In this document: positions 1 through 12,400 of the stretch, one piece after another
Position numbering within the stretch: position 1 is the stretch's first letter
Layout of the letters: each line of letters begins with the position of its first letter
Assembly (NCBI RefSeq): GCF_046630445.1
Contig: NC_092340.1
Coordinates: 364,044,001-364,108,000, forward strand
Direction of reading: 5' to 3'
Origin: Rutidosis leptorrhynchoides
Taxonomy: Eukaryota > Streptophyta > Magnoliopsida > Asterales > Asteraceae
Length of the DNA stretch: 64,000 bases
Made by a program: the position numbers and the translations under genes
The notes under the pieces: model-generated
Databases searched by the model: none
What the model saw: the letters and a program-made list of their open reading frames with translations, nothing else
What the model was told of the DNA's origin: nothing

Positions 1-964
1 CAAGTTAGAAGGATTAACTTTTGTTTGCAAACAAGTTTAGAATTAACTAAACTATGTTCTAGTGATTACAAGTTTAAACCTTCGAATAAGATAGTTTTAT
101 ATATATGATTCGATTGATGTTATGAACATCATTACTACCTCAAGTTTTGTGGATAAACCTACTGGAAATGAGAAAAATAGATCTATCTTCAAAGGATCCT
201 TGGATGGCTTGGAAGTTCTTGAAGCAGAATCATGACACGAAAATAAGTTCAAGTAAGATTTCCATTCGAAATAAGATTGTTATAGTTATAGAAATTGAAT
301 CAAAGTTTGAATATGAATATTACCTTATATTAGAAAGATATCTTACTGTAATTAAGAAAGATTTCTTGAAGTTGGATGATCACTCAAAATGAATTCGCAA
401 GATTGGAAGTAAGCTAGCAAACTTGGAAGTGTTGTTGGTGTTTTCTTGAGTAGTTGTTTTGTAACTTAGTTTATGTATGGATTTATGAACTAGATTGAGC
501 TATATTTTGATGAAGATGATGAAGAACACTTAGAAAAATGTAAGGACACTTGAGAGAGAGTAATTTGATTCAAGAAAATTGAAATGGAAATGTGTTTGTG
601 AGTCCTCTAGTTCACGTGAATTAAGGGGTTCCATATAGGCTCCATTAGTTTGTAATTTTGTGAGATATTTCATGCTAGATGTTAAATGATTGTTCCCACA
701 TGGTTAGGTGACTCACATGGGCTGCTAAGAGCTGATCATTGGAGTGTATATACCAATAGTAAATACATTTAGAAGCTGTGTATTGTACGAGTACAAATAC
801 GAGTGCATACGAGTAGAATTGTTGATGAAAATGAATGAGGATGTAATTGTAAGCATTTTTGCTTAGTAGAAGTACTTTGATAATTGTCTTGAAGTCTTTC
901 AAAAGTGTATGAATGCATATTAAAACACTAAATGTATATACATTTTAACTGAGTCGTTAAGTCA

Positions 965-1430
965 TCGTTAGTCGTTACATGTAAGTGTTGTTTTGAAACC
1001 TTTAAGTTAACGATCTTGTTAAATGTTGTTAACCCATTGTTTATTATATCTAATGAGATGTTAAATTATTATATTATCATGATAATATGATGTATTAATA
1101 TATCTTAATATGATATATATACATTTAAATGTCGTTACAACGATAATCGTTACATATATGTCTCGTTTCGAAATCCTTAAGTTAGTAGTCTTGTTTTTAC
1201 ATATGTAGTTTATTGTTAATACACTTAATGATATGTTTACTTATCATTTATCATATTTAAACATAGTGTATCAATATCTTAATATGATTCATATGTATTT
1301 AGTAAGACGTTGTTATAACGATAATCGTTATATATATCGTTTCGAGTTTCTTAATTCAATAGTCTCATTTTATGTATATAACTCATTGTTAATATACCTA
1401 GTGAGATACTTTCTTATCATAATATCATGT

Positions 1431-1435
<5 letters not shown>
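965..1435. repeat. Three diverged tandem units of about 170 bp
   Basis: Units begin near 965, 1132 and 1308. Each has a cgttac/acgataatcgtta block, a cgtttcgaa-ccttaagtta block, a ttgttaata...taatgatatg block and a cttaatatgat block. They belong to the long LTR that covers this region. Confidence 0.6.

Positions 1436-1496
<61 letters not shown>
1436..1496. repeat. (TA)n microsatellite
   Basis: About 60 bp of pure TA dinucleotides inside the long LTR. Two further TA tracts, 1654-1773 and 2465-2512, flank the foldback element. Confidence 0.95.
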
Positions 1497-1500
<4 letters not shown>

Positions 1501-1652
1501 CATATAATTTTTACAAGTTTTAACGTTCGTGAATCGCCGGTCAACTTGGGTGGTCAATTGTCTACATGAAACTCATTTCAAATAAACAAGTCTTAACAAG
1601 TTTGATTGCTTAACATGTTGAAAACATTTAATCATGTAAATATACCAACATC

Positions 1653-2521
<869 letters not shown>

Positions 2522-2547
2522 AACATTGAAAAGTTCGGGTCACTACA

Positions 2548-5282
2548 CCTCTCTGTTCTTTTGGTAGATAGAAAACCATTGTCGGTCGATTAATTGGTGA
2601 GGTGGTTAAAAGCTAGTAATGTCAAAGTTGCAAAGTGTCATATGTGGGGCATATATGGTTGCATTGTTCAATGTCTTGATGACGAAAGTTACAAGAACAT
2701 CATAAGGAGTCAGACGATCGATGGTGTTTCTTTTCTGTCAATTCAACCTATGTCGACTAGGATTGGTATTTATTCTCGGTTTACTTGGATCGAATTGAAG
2801 GGTATGCCATTCGAATATGTGGACATGAATAATACATGGTCCACTGCTCAATATTTTGGTAAGGTGTTGCACGTAGCAAAGTGCACTCATGATCTCAGTC
2901 AAGCAGATTCTTTGCTAGCATTCGTTGAATCATCAAACCCAGAAGTTATCAAAGGGTCCTCAACTGTGAAGCTAGAAGGCAAGGGCAACATACAGTTTCG
3001 AGTTTCAGTAAACGAAGTGCGGGATTTCGAGACAATTCAAAGAATGTTAAATAATGTGTTCTCTGAGGAGTGCATTAATAGTTTAAACGACAGCTTATCG
3101 AAGAAGTCTAATGACGGTTCTTTGCCACCTGATCCACAAGAGAACTCGATGGACGGTGAAAATTCAAACGAACTTTCCAAGGAGAATCCTACGAACTCCG
3201 GTAGTGACCCATCGGTTCAGGCGGATTCACACTCTAACGCCTCAGATAACGAGGAACATTTGCAGACTCTACCACATGTTACAACGGTAACCAAGTCAAC
3301 CCAAAATTTGAATTTTGAAAATAATGTACTGGAAGAGGGGGGGCTAGAGTCACCGAAAAAAGTACCTTCACCAGTAAAAGTACCTTCACCGGAGAAAGAA
3401 CCTTCTACCCCAGTCCGGTCGATTTCTGAAAAACATGTCAGCACTTTTTCAAATTTCGAATTTTCAAATCTTCAAATGGGCAATTTGCTAAATCCTGTGG
3501 GTAAAAGTGTGGTTCCTAATTCCAATTTGAACTTGGATGTATATGAGAAATATAAGGATTCGGTGTTAAAGAAAACATCGGACTCTGTGACGATAAAGGT
3601 GAATGAGTTAACAACTTTTGAGAACAAGTTACCCAATTACCTAAATGTCAATCTTGAAAGCACCTTTTGTATGACTGAAAGGATAACACCTACTGTTGTC
3701 CAGTCAGTTCCAGGCTCTGTTTTTTCCAAATTTACAACGACTTGTCCCACCTCAGTAGACAAGCCTAACTCTGATGTTGATAATGGGCCTGGAAAAGTTG
3801 CTAATAAGCCCATAGAGAATGTGTTGGGAACTAAAAGCCCTGCTTCTGATTATACACACAAGGTACTGCTTGGTTCTCCACATGTAAACAGGCCCAATAA
3901 TGAGAATCTGGGCCTTTGTTAAATGTGTCCAGTAACAGTGGGGTTAGCAAAAGTATTTCTGGGTTTGACGTTGATCTACCCAATGAACCCTCATTTTTTC
4001 ACTCAGCAAGATATTCTCACGACAAGCAGGATCGACATCAATGCCCAACTTTAGATTGTCGTTCTTCATGTGCTATCTATAAGAAAAATTCTCTGAAATC
4101 AAAAGCGTTATCCAAAAAAGAAGGGGGGCATCTACACATCGTAGTCCGCTGAAAGGGCATAAGAGAAAGAAATCAAAGGCTCGAGAGTTTAGTGATAAAA
4201 TTCAGGCTGATTTAGATGACTTTTCAGCAAGCGAGGGTTAAGGTGATGTTCAACCTGAGGTTTTTGCTCGTAAACCAATCAAGGTTAGTGGTAAGATCCT
4301 AAACCCTAAGAAAAATCAAAATGAAAGGAAAGAATTTGGAAATTTTTTAGAAAAAATGTTTGATAGTAGCGAACGTCCTTCTAAATCTAAAAAAGATGAT
4401 AGCTATGTGAAACACTAGGGGGCTTGGGTTTTAAGATAAGGGCCGAAGAATTGGAAATTTTAATATGTATGATCCACATAATTAGGTTGATAAAAAAAAT
4501 ATGATTTCATATTGTTAGCATGGCTTTTAAGTGGAATGGCCTGCTTGTGTTATAGGAGATTTTAATTCGACTCTTTACCCTAATGGGAGCCTTAAGAGAA
4601 GCAATTGATGTAGTCAATATGGCAACATCAAATACAAAACTCAATCCTACAGTGGGGTATGCGCAATCTTTTATATTTAGAGCAAGCCTTTTCAATGAAT
4701 TGTTCACGTGTTATGGCCCGGATGACAAGATTTCTAGAATCGATAGGGTTTTGTTGAAACATTTGTTGGATTTGCCATCATCAATCTTAGATATTACAAC
4801 TTTTAGTGCAATGGAATGGGTTCTAAGGTCGGAATGTTTTGGAAGTTGATGGGCCGGCAACAATTTGGGCTTTTTGTTTTACTAGAAACAAGTTGGTTTT
4901 TAAGGGTGTGTTTTCGTGTTTGGCGGCATTTGTAGGACGGATTAAACTTAAAGTTTTTTAATGGATAGTGAATTGCAAGATTTGTGAAAGTCATCATACT
5001 TATGTGTGGCTAACCATCCATGTTTGCTACTGTGATCACGACAAGCAAGAGGAGAATTTGTTTATGTACTGTTGTTATTAGTATGTATGTTCAAGGGTAG
5101 AAGCTTATTTGGGTATTGCTTTTGTTAAACCCACAATGGTCTTTGTTCCAAGAGGACATAATCTTTGTAAGTCCAACTTGGGTATTGTTTGTTCTTCTCA
5201 ATTCTTTCACTGTTTTTGTGAAAGATTGATATTTATTTAATTCCAGTTTTTTGCCAAAAAAAAAAAAAAAAAAAAAAAAAAA
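2548..5282 (+). mobile_element. Decayed LINE with DUF4283-type ORF1 and 3' poly(A)
   Basis: The first open stretch (about 2594-3922) encodes a domain of the DUF4283/RNA-binding type that opens plant L1-type LINE proteins (WGIYGCIVQCLDD, then TWIELKGMPFEYVDMNN), followed by a long Ser/Pro-rich linker. After internal losses, a piece of the endonuclease domain is readable near 4555-4770 (GDFNSTLYP just upstream, then DKISRIDRVLLKH). A C-terminal LINE piece (FTRNKLVFKG) lies near 4870. It ends in a run of 27 or more A at 5255-5281. The reverse transcriptase core is absent, and several stops follow the first ORF, so it is non-functional. The 5' end is displaced by the LTR to the left. Confidence 0.75.
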
Positions 5283-5417
5283 TTACGTTAGGATTGTTGT
5301 TCTCTAAACTTTAGGCTCAATTTAGGTTTAGACATGGTAATCCCAAGTGAAGATACGAATTTAGGATTAAATTTGGCAATGGTCGAGTCGATGGCCTAAC
5401 ACTGTAGGCATGTTTTT

Positions 5418-5560
5418 TTTTTTTTTTTTTTTTTTTAAGCGAGTAACTTTTATTATATAAATCAAAAAGAATGTACATCGGATCGAGCATTTACAAATTA
5501 CAAAAACCGAGCTATTAATCTAAACACGAAAAAGCATAAGTGAATGTAGGATCACAGGCC
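5418..5560 (-). mobile_element. Possible LINE 3' tail, reverse strand
   Basis: A poly(T) tract (about 5411-5436) is followed by aagcgagtaacttttattat and anonymous AT-rich sequence, the usual look of a 5'-truncated LINE tail read from the opposite strand. No coding part can be read. Confidence 0.35.
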
Positions 5561-5709
5561 CCTTTATGATAAAATATATAAATTGAATTAAAGGAATAAA
5601 GAAGCATAGCTTCAGTGACAACAAAGAAAAGAAGAAAAAAAAACTACTGCACACTTTTATTTCTATGATATAGACTACGTATATAGCTATACAAATTACA
5701 ACATTTACA

Positions 5710-5800
5710 AATTAGACTGTGTTGTAGCTCATGTGTTAGTGACATGACTCTCTTAGCGAGAGGTCAAGAGTTCGACTCTCGTGGGGTGTGATCGGGTCTT
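5710..5800 (+). mobile_element. tRNA-derived SINE-like head
   Basis: tagctcatgtgttagtgac resembles a pol III A box. About 45 bases on, gtcaagagttcgactctcg holds a B box (gttcgactc). The 3' end and target duplications were not found, so it may be a fragment or a decayed tRNA-like sequence. Confidence 0.35.
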
Positions 5801-5818
5801 AAACGTCGATCATGATTG

Positions 5819-6935
5819 ATGTTAAGAGGTGAATTTTATGTGTATATTTGAGGCTTAAAAAGCTATTTCATGAGGGTTTTATAACGAGTAACGATTTGAG
5901 ACTAAAACGCGAAAACGGGGGTTAAAACAAGAGAAAAATGCGAAAACTGGAACCCAGCCGCAAGGAGGCGGCTGGTGGGCGCATGTAGGCGCCTGGCATG
6001 GGTCATAATTCTTCTCAAGTGGAAAATGGGCATAAGGAGGCGCCTGGATTTGGCGCCCGGGCGTAATTTGCGCCCGGTGAGCATAATTTGCGGCTGAAGC
6101 TATTTTTGGATAAAATTTGAGGACGAATTTGAGGGATTTAACCCTACTTCACCCCCTATATAATGAAAACCCTAGGCTACGAATTTATATCTTTTTTCAT
6201 CAGTTTTTAGAACATAAAACATACAAAAACACACCATCAATCATCATCAAATCAAGATTCAAGCTAGGTTTCAAGGAGTGTTCATCATGCAACTTCAAGA
6301 AGCAACCATGATCATCATCACCAACATGCTTGGCTAGTTTCTTACAATTTATTCCTTGCATGAACAATTGTGTTATGTTTAGTTCTTCATTAACTTATGT
6401 GATTCTTGAATTTGTAATCCTTATGTCTTTTGGTTTATAATTTCATTGAATCTTTTGAATTATCATTTAATGCAAGTTTGAAAGTTATTGATTGTTGCAA
6501 GACAAGTGATTGATATTTAACATCTTGTGCTTAATCCAACCTAGTTACAATTTAGTATAGCGATAAAGACAACATGTGTAAGTAGCATTGCTTGTGCCCA
6601 AGATAATCATAAATTGAAGAACTAAAGAAGTCTTGTCTATGAGATTTAGTTGATAATTTGATAGCATAAGGATTTGTTGAACTAATGCATGCATAATTGG
6701 AATTGTTAAGGAATAAAGACTTCCATCCAATTGATTACAACCTTTTTAATTAGCTCATTGTTTATGCTCTTAAATACTCAAAGTTTACACTTGCTTAGTA
6801 ATTGTTAATCTAGTCTTTACTTTAGTTAATTTTAGTTAATCACAAACAAACAAATCCTGAAATTGCTTGCTAGTTAACCATAGCTTTTCGTGGAACGAAT
6901 CCTGTTTACCCTATCTAAAGTAGAGTAATTAGACG
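5819..6935 (+). mobile_element. LTR-like retroelement fragment
   Basis: The stretch has a TATA motif (ctatataatg near 6157), a following purine/pyrimidine leader with repeated atcatcatc, and a terminal block (tcgtggaacgaatcctgttt) of the kind seen at the end of plant Ty3-type LTRs and leaders. Boundaries are not defined and no target duplication was found. It may be a remnant of a solo LTR. Confidence 0.4.
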
Positions 6936-6980
6936 GGGGGACGAGGGAAGTACTCTTTTCATAGTTTAGGGACGAGTAAT

Positions 6981-7015
<35 letters not shown>

Positions 7016-7626
7016 AGGGAGTCAAAATCGATGTAAAGTTCAGGGACGAGGAATGAAATTTTGTCTTTTAGCAACGTTGAAGTTTATTGAATACTTTACA
7101 ATATAAGTTAATCATGAAAACAACCAATGTCATTCCCTAGCTTCGGTTACCGTTGAATGGAGTTCAGGAATGGGAATCAAAGCAGACAAATTTTAGAGGT
7201 TAATCGGACCCATTAATATATGGTACATTTGCCTAGCAACAGACAGAGCATTATTTAATGACGAGTTTTCGTGTCGGAATACGATGGTGAAAAAAGTTAA
7301 AGTCATATCGTTTAAATGGGCGATAAACGTAAATATTTGTTACTTTCATCAATTTTAAGTTTGGGTTTCAAATCCATGGGTTTTACTTTAACAAGTCATG
7401 ATGTTGCATACGTTTAGTCGATGCACAAGCTAGCCATGTTTTGTTAGTTTAGATGGATAAGTTTTAAGTGGTGTACAGTGTTTCAATTTAATGTGTTTGG
7501 GCCTCAATCCAGATTTATAGTGTAATGGATAACAAAGGTCTTGTACGTAATTGGGCTTACCAATACTTTGTTGGCTGCCCTCATGATTAATACAAGCTCT
7601 AACTGTTTGAAGGAAAAAAAAAACAA
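6936..7626. other. Spacer with poly(A), no gene seen
   Basis: Contains an A tract at 6983-7011 and otherwise AT-rich anonymous sequence. No exon, splice pattern or known element could be supported. Confidence 0.6.
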
Positions 7627-7631
7627 TCAAT

Positions 7632-8001
7632 TGTTATAATAATAATAATAATATAGATATGGATAGTCAATTTTTGGTGTATACATATAGTCAATTTTGG
7701 TACACAAAGTATGTATTTTTATATTGAGATTTTAGGCTATAAATACTCATGAATGCAAGCATTAAACTTGCACCATTTCTCACACTTACAAAGTGTTTCT
7801 TTCTTTCTCTCCATTATCATCTTTGTTCTTACACTTCATTATTAGTATTCTAAATCAAGAATCAAATCACTAAAGGTAGTTATAAGCCTACTGAATTATA
7901 ACATCAAGAATCAAACCACTAAAGGTAGTTATAAGCCTACTGAATTATAACATCAAGAATCAAACCACTAAAGGTAGTTATAAGCCTACTGAATTATAAC
8001 A
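7632..8001 (+). repeat. 5' LTR of copia copy 1
   Basis: 370 bp, tg...ca ends. It has a TATA motif at about 7738, so U3 is short (about 100 bp). The last 140 bp are three copies of a 49-bp unit (core aaaggtagttataagcctac), the last two identical. Confidence 0.95.
7738..7745 (+). promoter_or_regulatory. TATA box of copia copy 1 LTR
   Basis: tataaata, set in ggctataaatactcatgaa. The equivalent gctataaatagccatgaa is present in the LTRs of copy 2, which supports it as the core promoter. Confidence 0.7.
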
Positions 8002-8020
8002 CGTTATCAGCACGATAATC
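8002..8020 (+). other. Primer-binding-site region of copia copy 1
   Basis: The sequence directly after the 5' LTR reads cgttatcagcacgataatc. The same word occurs next to the LTR of copy 2 (reverse strand, about 52969-52987). Its position fits a primer-binding site; I could not match it to a specific tRNA by eye. Confidence 0.55.
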
Positions 8021-8039
8021 TTAAATATGGTTGGCTCTG

Positions 8040-8160
8040 CCACCAAAATGATATATGGTCGGTTATACCACCAAAATGATATATGGTCGGTTATACCACC
8101 AAAATGATATATGGTCGGTTATACCACCAGAATGATATAGGTCGGTTATACCACCTGAAA
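8040..8160 (+). repeat. 27-bp tandem repeat in the copia leader
   Basis: Roughly four units containing atatggtcggttataccacc, before the gag start. Copy 2 has a different array in the same place. Confidence 0.85.
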
Positions 8161-8378
8161 AAATATATGGTCGACACTGTCGCCAAATTTTCATTTATGT
8201 TTACTAATATTTATATTTTTGTTATATAACATTTATTTATGATTGCTTACACATGGTCGACACTGTCACCTACTTATCATTTATGTTATATTAAATTTAT
8301 GTTTAATGTTTATATACTTATGAATATAAATTGACTCTAATTTATCATGATGTTTGTTTTAATTTTTGATAATAGAAA

Positions 8379-9413
8379 ATGTCGAATCTGGAAAAGCTTA
8401 AATTTACTCCTTTAGAATCAACTGGAAACAACTACATGCCATGGGTTATAAAAGTAAAAATGCATCTTAAATCAATGGGCATTCTTGAAACCATAAATGA
8501 AAACAACACTTGTTCTGAAAAAGAACAAGCTACGGCATGTTGCTTTATTCATCAACATATTGATGAATGCTTACAAAATAATTATGTGACTGTAGAAGAT
8601 CCCCATGTTTTATGGGAAGGTCTCAAAAGCAGATTCAATAATCAAAGAGAAATTTTACTTCCAGCTGCAATGGAACAATGGAGAACATTAAGGTTCCAAG
8701 ACTTTAAGAAAGTAAATGAATACAGCTCAGCTCTGTATAATACATGTTCACAACTTAAATTCTGTGGACATGAAATTAGTGATGCAGACATGATGGAGAA
8801 AACTTTCTCCACAATGAATGCTGCAAACATCACAGTGCAAAGAAATTTGAGAATGCTAAAGTTCAAAACATATCCTGAACTTAATTCATATCTCTTAGTT
8901 GCAGAGCAAAATGATGAGCTATTAATGAAAAATCAGCAATCCCGTCCTACTGGTACACTTGCAATCCCTGAAGCAAATACTGCAAATAATTATAAACAGG
9001 GACAAGAACGCGGGCAAGGTCGTGGTTATAATAACCATCACCATCATCATGCCAAAAGCCATAACTATGGTAGAAACCATCCTTATGGTAATGGTAATGG
9101 GCGTGGACGTGGTCGTGGTCGTGGCCGTGGTGGTCAAAGAAATAGTAATCCACGAAAATATAAATATCAACCACAAAACAAGCCCATTAAACAAGATGTT
9201 GAAGAAAATTCTTCTAAAAATTCTGAAGAATCTTGCTACAGATGTGGTAGAATGGGCCACTGGGCTAATACTTGCCGAACATCTAAACATCTTGTTAAGA
9301 TGTATCAGGATTCGCTGAAAGGTAAAGAAAAGGAAGTAAATTTTGTGGATAATATTGATCCAACAGTCACTGAGAAACCATCTGATTTATATGAAGATTT
9401 CTTGAATGTTTAA
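8379..9413 (+). CDS. gag: Copia gag polyprotein (copy 1)
   Basis: 344 residues. The N-terminal two thirds is the capsid-like region of copia Gag (GNNYMPWVIKVKMHLKSMG near residue 16, then a VLWEGLKSRF-type motif). It is followed by a Gly/Arg/His-rich linker with a run of GRGR repeats (about 215-255). A CCHC zinc knuckle (CYRCGRMGHWANTC, about residue 288) binds the RNA. The product packages the element's RNA in cytoplasmic particles. The start at 8379 is the first ATG after the leader and begins the conserved region. Copy 2 carries the matching region. Confidence 0.9.
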   Translation: MSNLEKLKFTPLESTGNNYMPWVIKVKMHLKSMGILETINENNTCSEKEQATACCFIHQHIDECLQNNYVTVEDPHVLWEGLKSRFNNQREILLPAAMEQWRTLRFQDFKKVNEYSSALYNTCSQLKFCGHEISDADMMEKTFSTMNAANITVQRNLRMLKFKTYPELNSYLLVAEQNDELLMKNQQSRPTGTLAIPEANTANNYKQGQERGQGRGYNNHHHHHAKSHNYGRNHPYGNGNGRGRGRGRGRGGQRNSNPRKYKYQPQNKPIKQDVEENSSKNSEESCYRCGRMGHWANTCRTSKHLVKMYQDSLKGKEKEVNFVDNIDPTVTEKPSDLYEDFLNV

Positions 9414-9476
9414 GTTGTGTGTCTTTTGAAAAATAAACGATTTAATATCGCCTGTCTTTGTCATTATGTTTGCTAA

Positions 9477-12400
9477 ATGTTTCAGTACTATCTATTTGCG
9501 TTTAAAATATTGTGTAATATTAATGTACTCACTATTTATTTCTTATATATGAAGTTCAATATGAATTTTGATGGAATACAACATCAATCAAGTGGTGGAG
9601 ATCTCTGTATAGCAGACAGTGGAACTACACACACTATACTTAAATCCGAGAAATATTTTATTGATCTAAAACCAACGGAAGGAACTATACATACAATATC
9701 AGGACCTGCTAACTTGATAAAAGGGATAGGAAAGGCAAATTTCATACTACCAAATGGTACAAAATTTTTAATAAATGATGCCTTATTTTCTCCCAAGTCA
9801 AGCAGAAATTTATTGAGTTTCTCCGACATATACCTTAACGGGTATGATTATCAGTCAGTGACAACAGAAAATGAGAAATATTTAAGTATCACTGACAAGA
9901 GTCATGTGGTTGAAAAACTGCCAAGACTTAGTTCTGGATTACATTATACACATATAAATGTACCAGAAATACATATGGTAGTTAACGAAAAATATATTGA
10001 TCCTGGTGTATTCAGTTTATGGCATAACAGATTAGGCCATCCAGGATCAACAATGATGAAAAGGATTATTGAATGTACTCATGGACATCCACTAAAGGAT
10101 AGAAAAATCCATCATGATACAATGGTTCCATGTACATCTTGCTCTCTTGGAAAATTGATAACTAGACCCTCACCACTTAAGGTTGAGAAAGAATCACCAA
10201 TATTTCTTGAAAGAATTCAAGGTGATATATGTGGACCAATTCATCCACCATGTGGACCATTTAGATATTTCATGGTTCTAATAGACGCATCTAGCAGATG
10301 GTCTCATGTTTGTCTGTTATCAAGCCGTAATGTGGCATTTGCAAAATTTCTTGCCCAAATTATTAAATTGAGAGCTCATTTTCCTGATTACACCATTAAA
10401 AGGGTGAGACTTGATAATGCTGGTGAATTTACATCTCAAGCATTTAATGACTATTGCATGTCTATAGGAATTGTTGTTGAACATTCTGTTGCTCATGTGC
10501 ATACACAAAATGGTTTAGCCGAGTCATTGATTAAACGTTTACAGTTAATCGCTAGACCATTGATAATGAGAACAAAACTCCCTGTATCTATATGGGGTCA
10601 TGCAATTTTACATGCTGCTGCATTGATTCGCATCAGACCAAGTGCAAGTCATAAATATTCCCCCCTACAACTTGCTTTTGGTCAAGAGCCAAATATTTCC
10701 CATCTTAGAACATTTGGTTGTGCAGTGTATGTTCCAATTGCGACACCACAACGTACAAAAATGGGTCCTCAAAGGAGGTTGGGAATATATGTTGGATATG
10801 AAACATCTTCAATATTAAGGTATATTGAACCTATGACAGGTGACGTTTTTACAGCACGTTTTGCTGATTGTCATTTTAATGAAACATTGTTCCCTAGATT
10901 AGGGGGAGAAATGAAAAATAAAGAAAATGATGTTTCATGGTGTGAACCTCAATTAAAGTATCTTGATCCTCGCACAAAAGAATGCGAGACAGAAGTTCAA
11001 AAGATAATGCATATACAAGAACTTGCAAATCAATTGCCTGATGCATTTACAGATACAAAAACGGTGACAAAATCATATATACCAGCAGTAAATACTCCAG
11101 CTCGAATTGAAATTCCAAAAGCTGGCAATAACGTCACTCATGAATCTTTGCCACGTCAGAAACGTGGAAGACCAATCGGTTCAAAGGATAAAAATCCTCG
11201 AAAAAGAAAATCAGCTGATAATGAAGTAAAAGAAAGTGTTCAAGAAGAACCACAAATCAGTACTCCTACTGCAGAGGAGATTGATGATGTCAATACAGAA
11301 ATTGCAATCAATTATGCATATTCAAAAATATTATGGAACCGAAATGAAATGAAAAATCTTGATGAGAAATTTTCATTTAATGTTGCATATGACATCATGA
11401 ATAATGATGATGATCCAGAACCAACATCTATGGTTGAATGTCAAAATAGACATGATTGGGCTCAATGGAAAGAAGCAATACGAGCTGAATTAGAATCACT
11501 CAATAAAAGAAAAGTTTTCGGATCCATCATTCTCACTCCTAAAGATGTGAAACCTGTAGGATACAGATGGATTTTTGTCCGAAAAAGAAATGAGAAAAAT
11601 GAAGTTACAAGGTATAAAGCTAGACTTGTAGCTCAAGGTTTTTCTCAAAGACCGGGAATTGATTATGAAGAAACTTATTCTCCTGTTATGGATGCAATTA
11701 CTTTTAGGTACTTAATCAGTCTGGCAGTTTCTAAAAATTTAGAAATGCATCTCATGGATGTTGTGACTGCTTATCTATATGGATCACTTGATAGTGATAT
11801 ATATATGAAGATACCTGAAGGATTTAAGGTACCAGAAGCATCAAATGCAAAACCCAAAGAAATGTATTCGATTAAATTACAAAGATCTTTATATGGGTTA
11901 AAACAATCAGGACGTATGTGGTATAACCGATTAAGTGATTACTTGATAAGCAAAGGGTATACAAATAATCTTACTTGCCCTTGTGTTTTCATTAAGAAAA
12001 CAACATCCGGATATGTGATCATAGCTGTTTATGTTGATGATCTTAACATCATAGGTACAAATAAAGAGATCCATGAAGCCATTCAACTTCTAAAGAAAGA
12101 ATTTGAAATGAAAGATCTCGGAAAAACCAAGTATTGCCTTGGTTTACAAATTGAGCATATGCCTAATGGTTTACTTGTACATCAAACAACATATACTGAA
12201 AAGATTTTGAAACGTTTCAATATGGACAAGGCAAAACCATTAAGTACTCCTATGGTTGTTAGATCACTCAATGTTGAAGCTGATCCATTTCGTCCATGTG
12301 AAGATCAAGAAGACATTCTTGGACCAGAAGTACCATATCTTAGTGCAATTGGAGCTCTTATGTATCTTACAAATTGTACAAGACCTGACATTTCTTTTGC

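Noticed and set aside
3217-3444. Reverse frame inside the LINE ORF
   Set aside because: Shadow of the forward LINE coding region.
8040-8160. CRISPR-like array
   Set aside because: Head-to-tail units without unique spacers, in a plant retrotransposon leader.
8922-9318. Long alternative frames over the gag linker
   Set aside because: Shadows of the repetitive Gly/Arg/His codons in gag; the same appear over copy 2.
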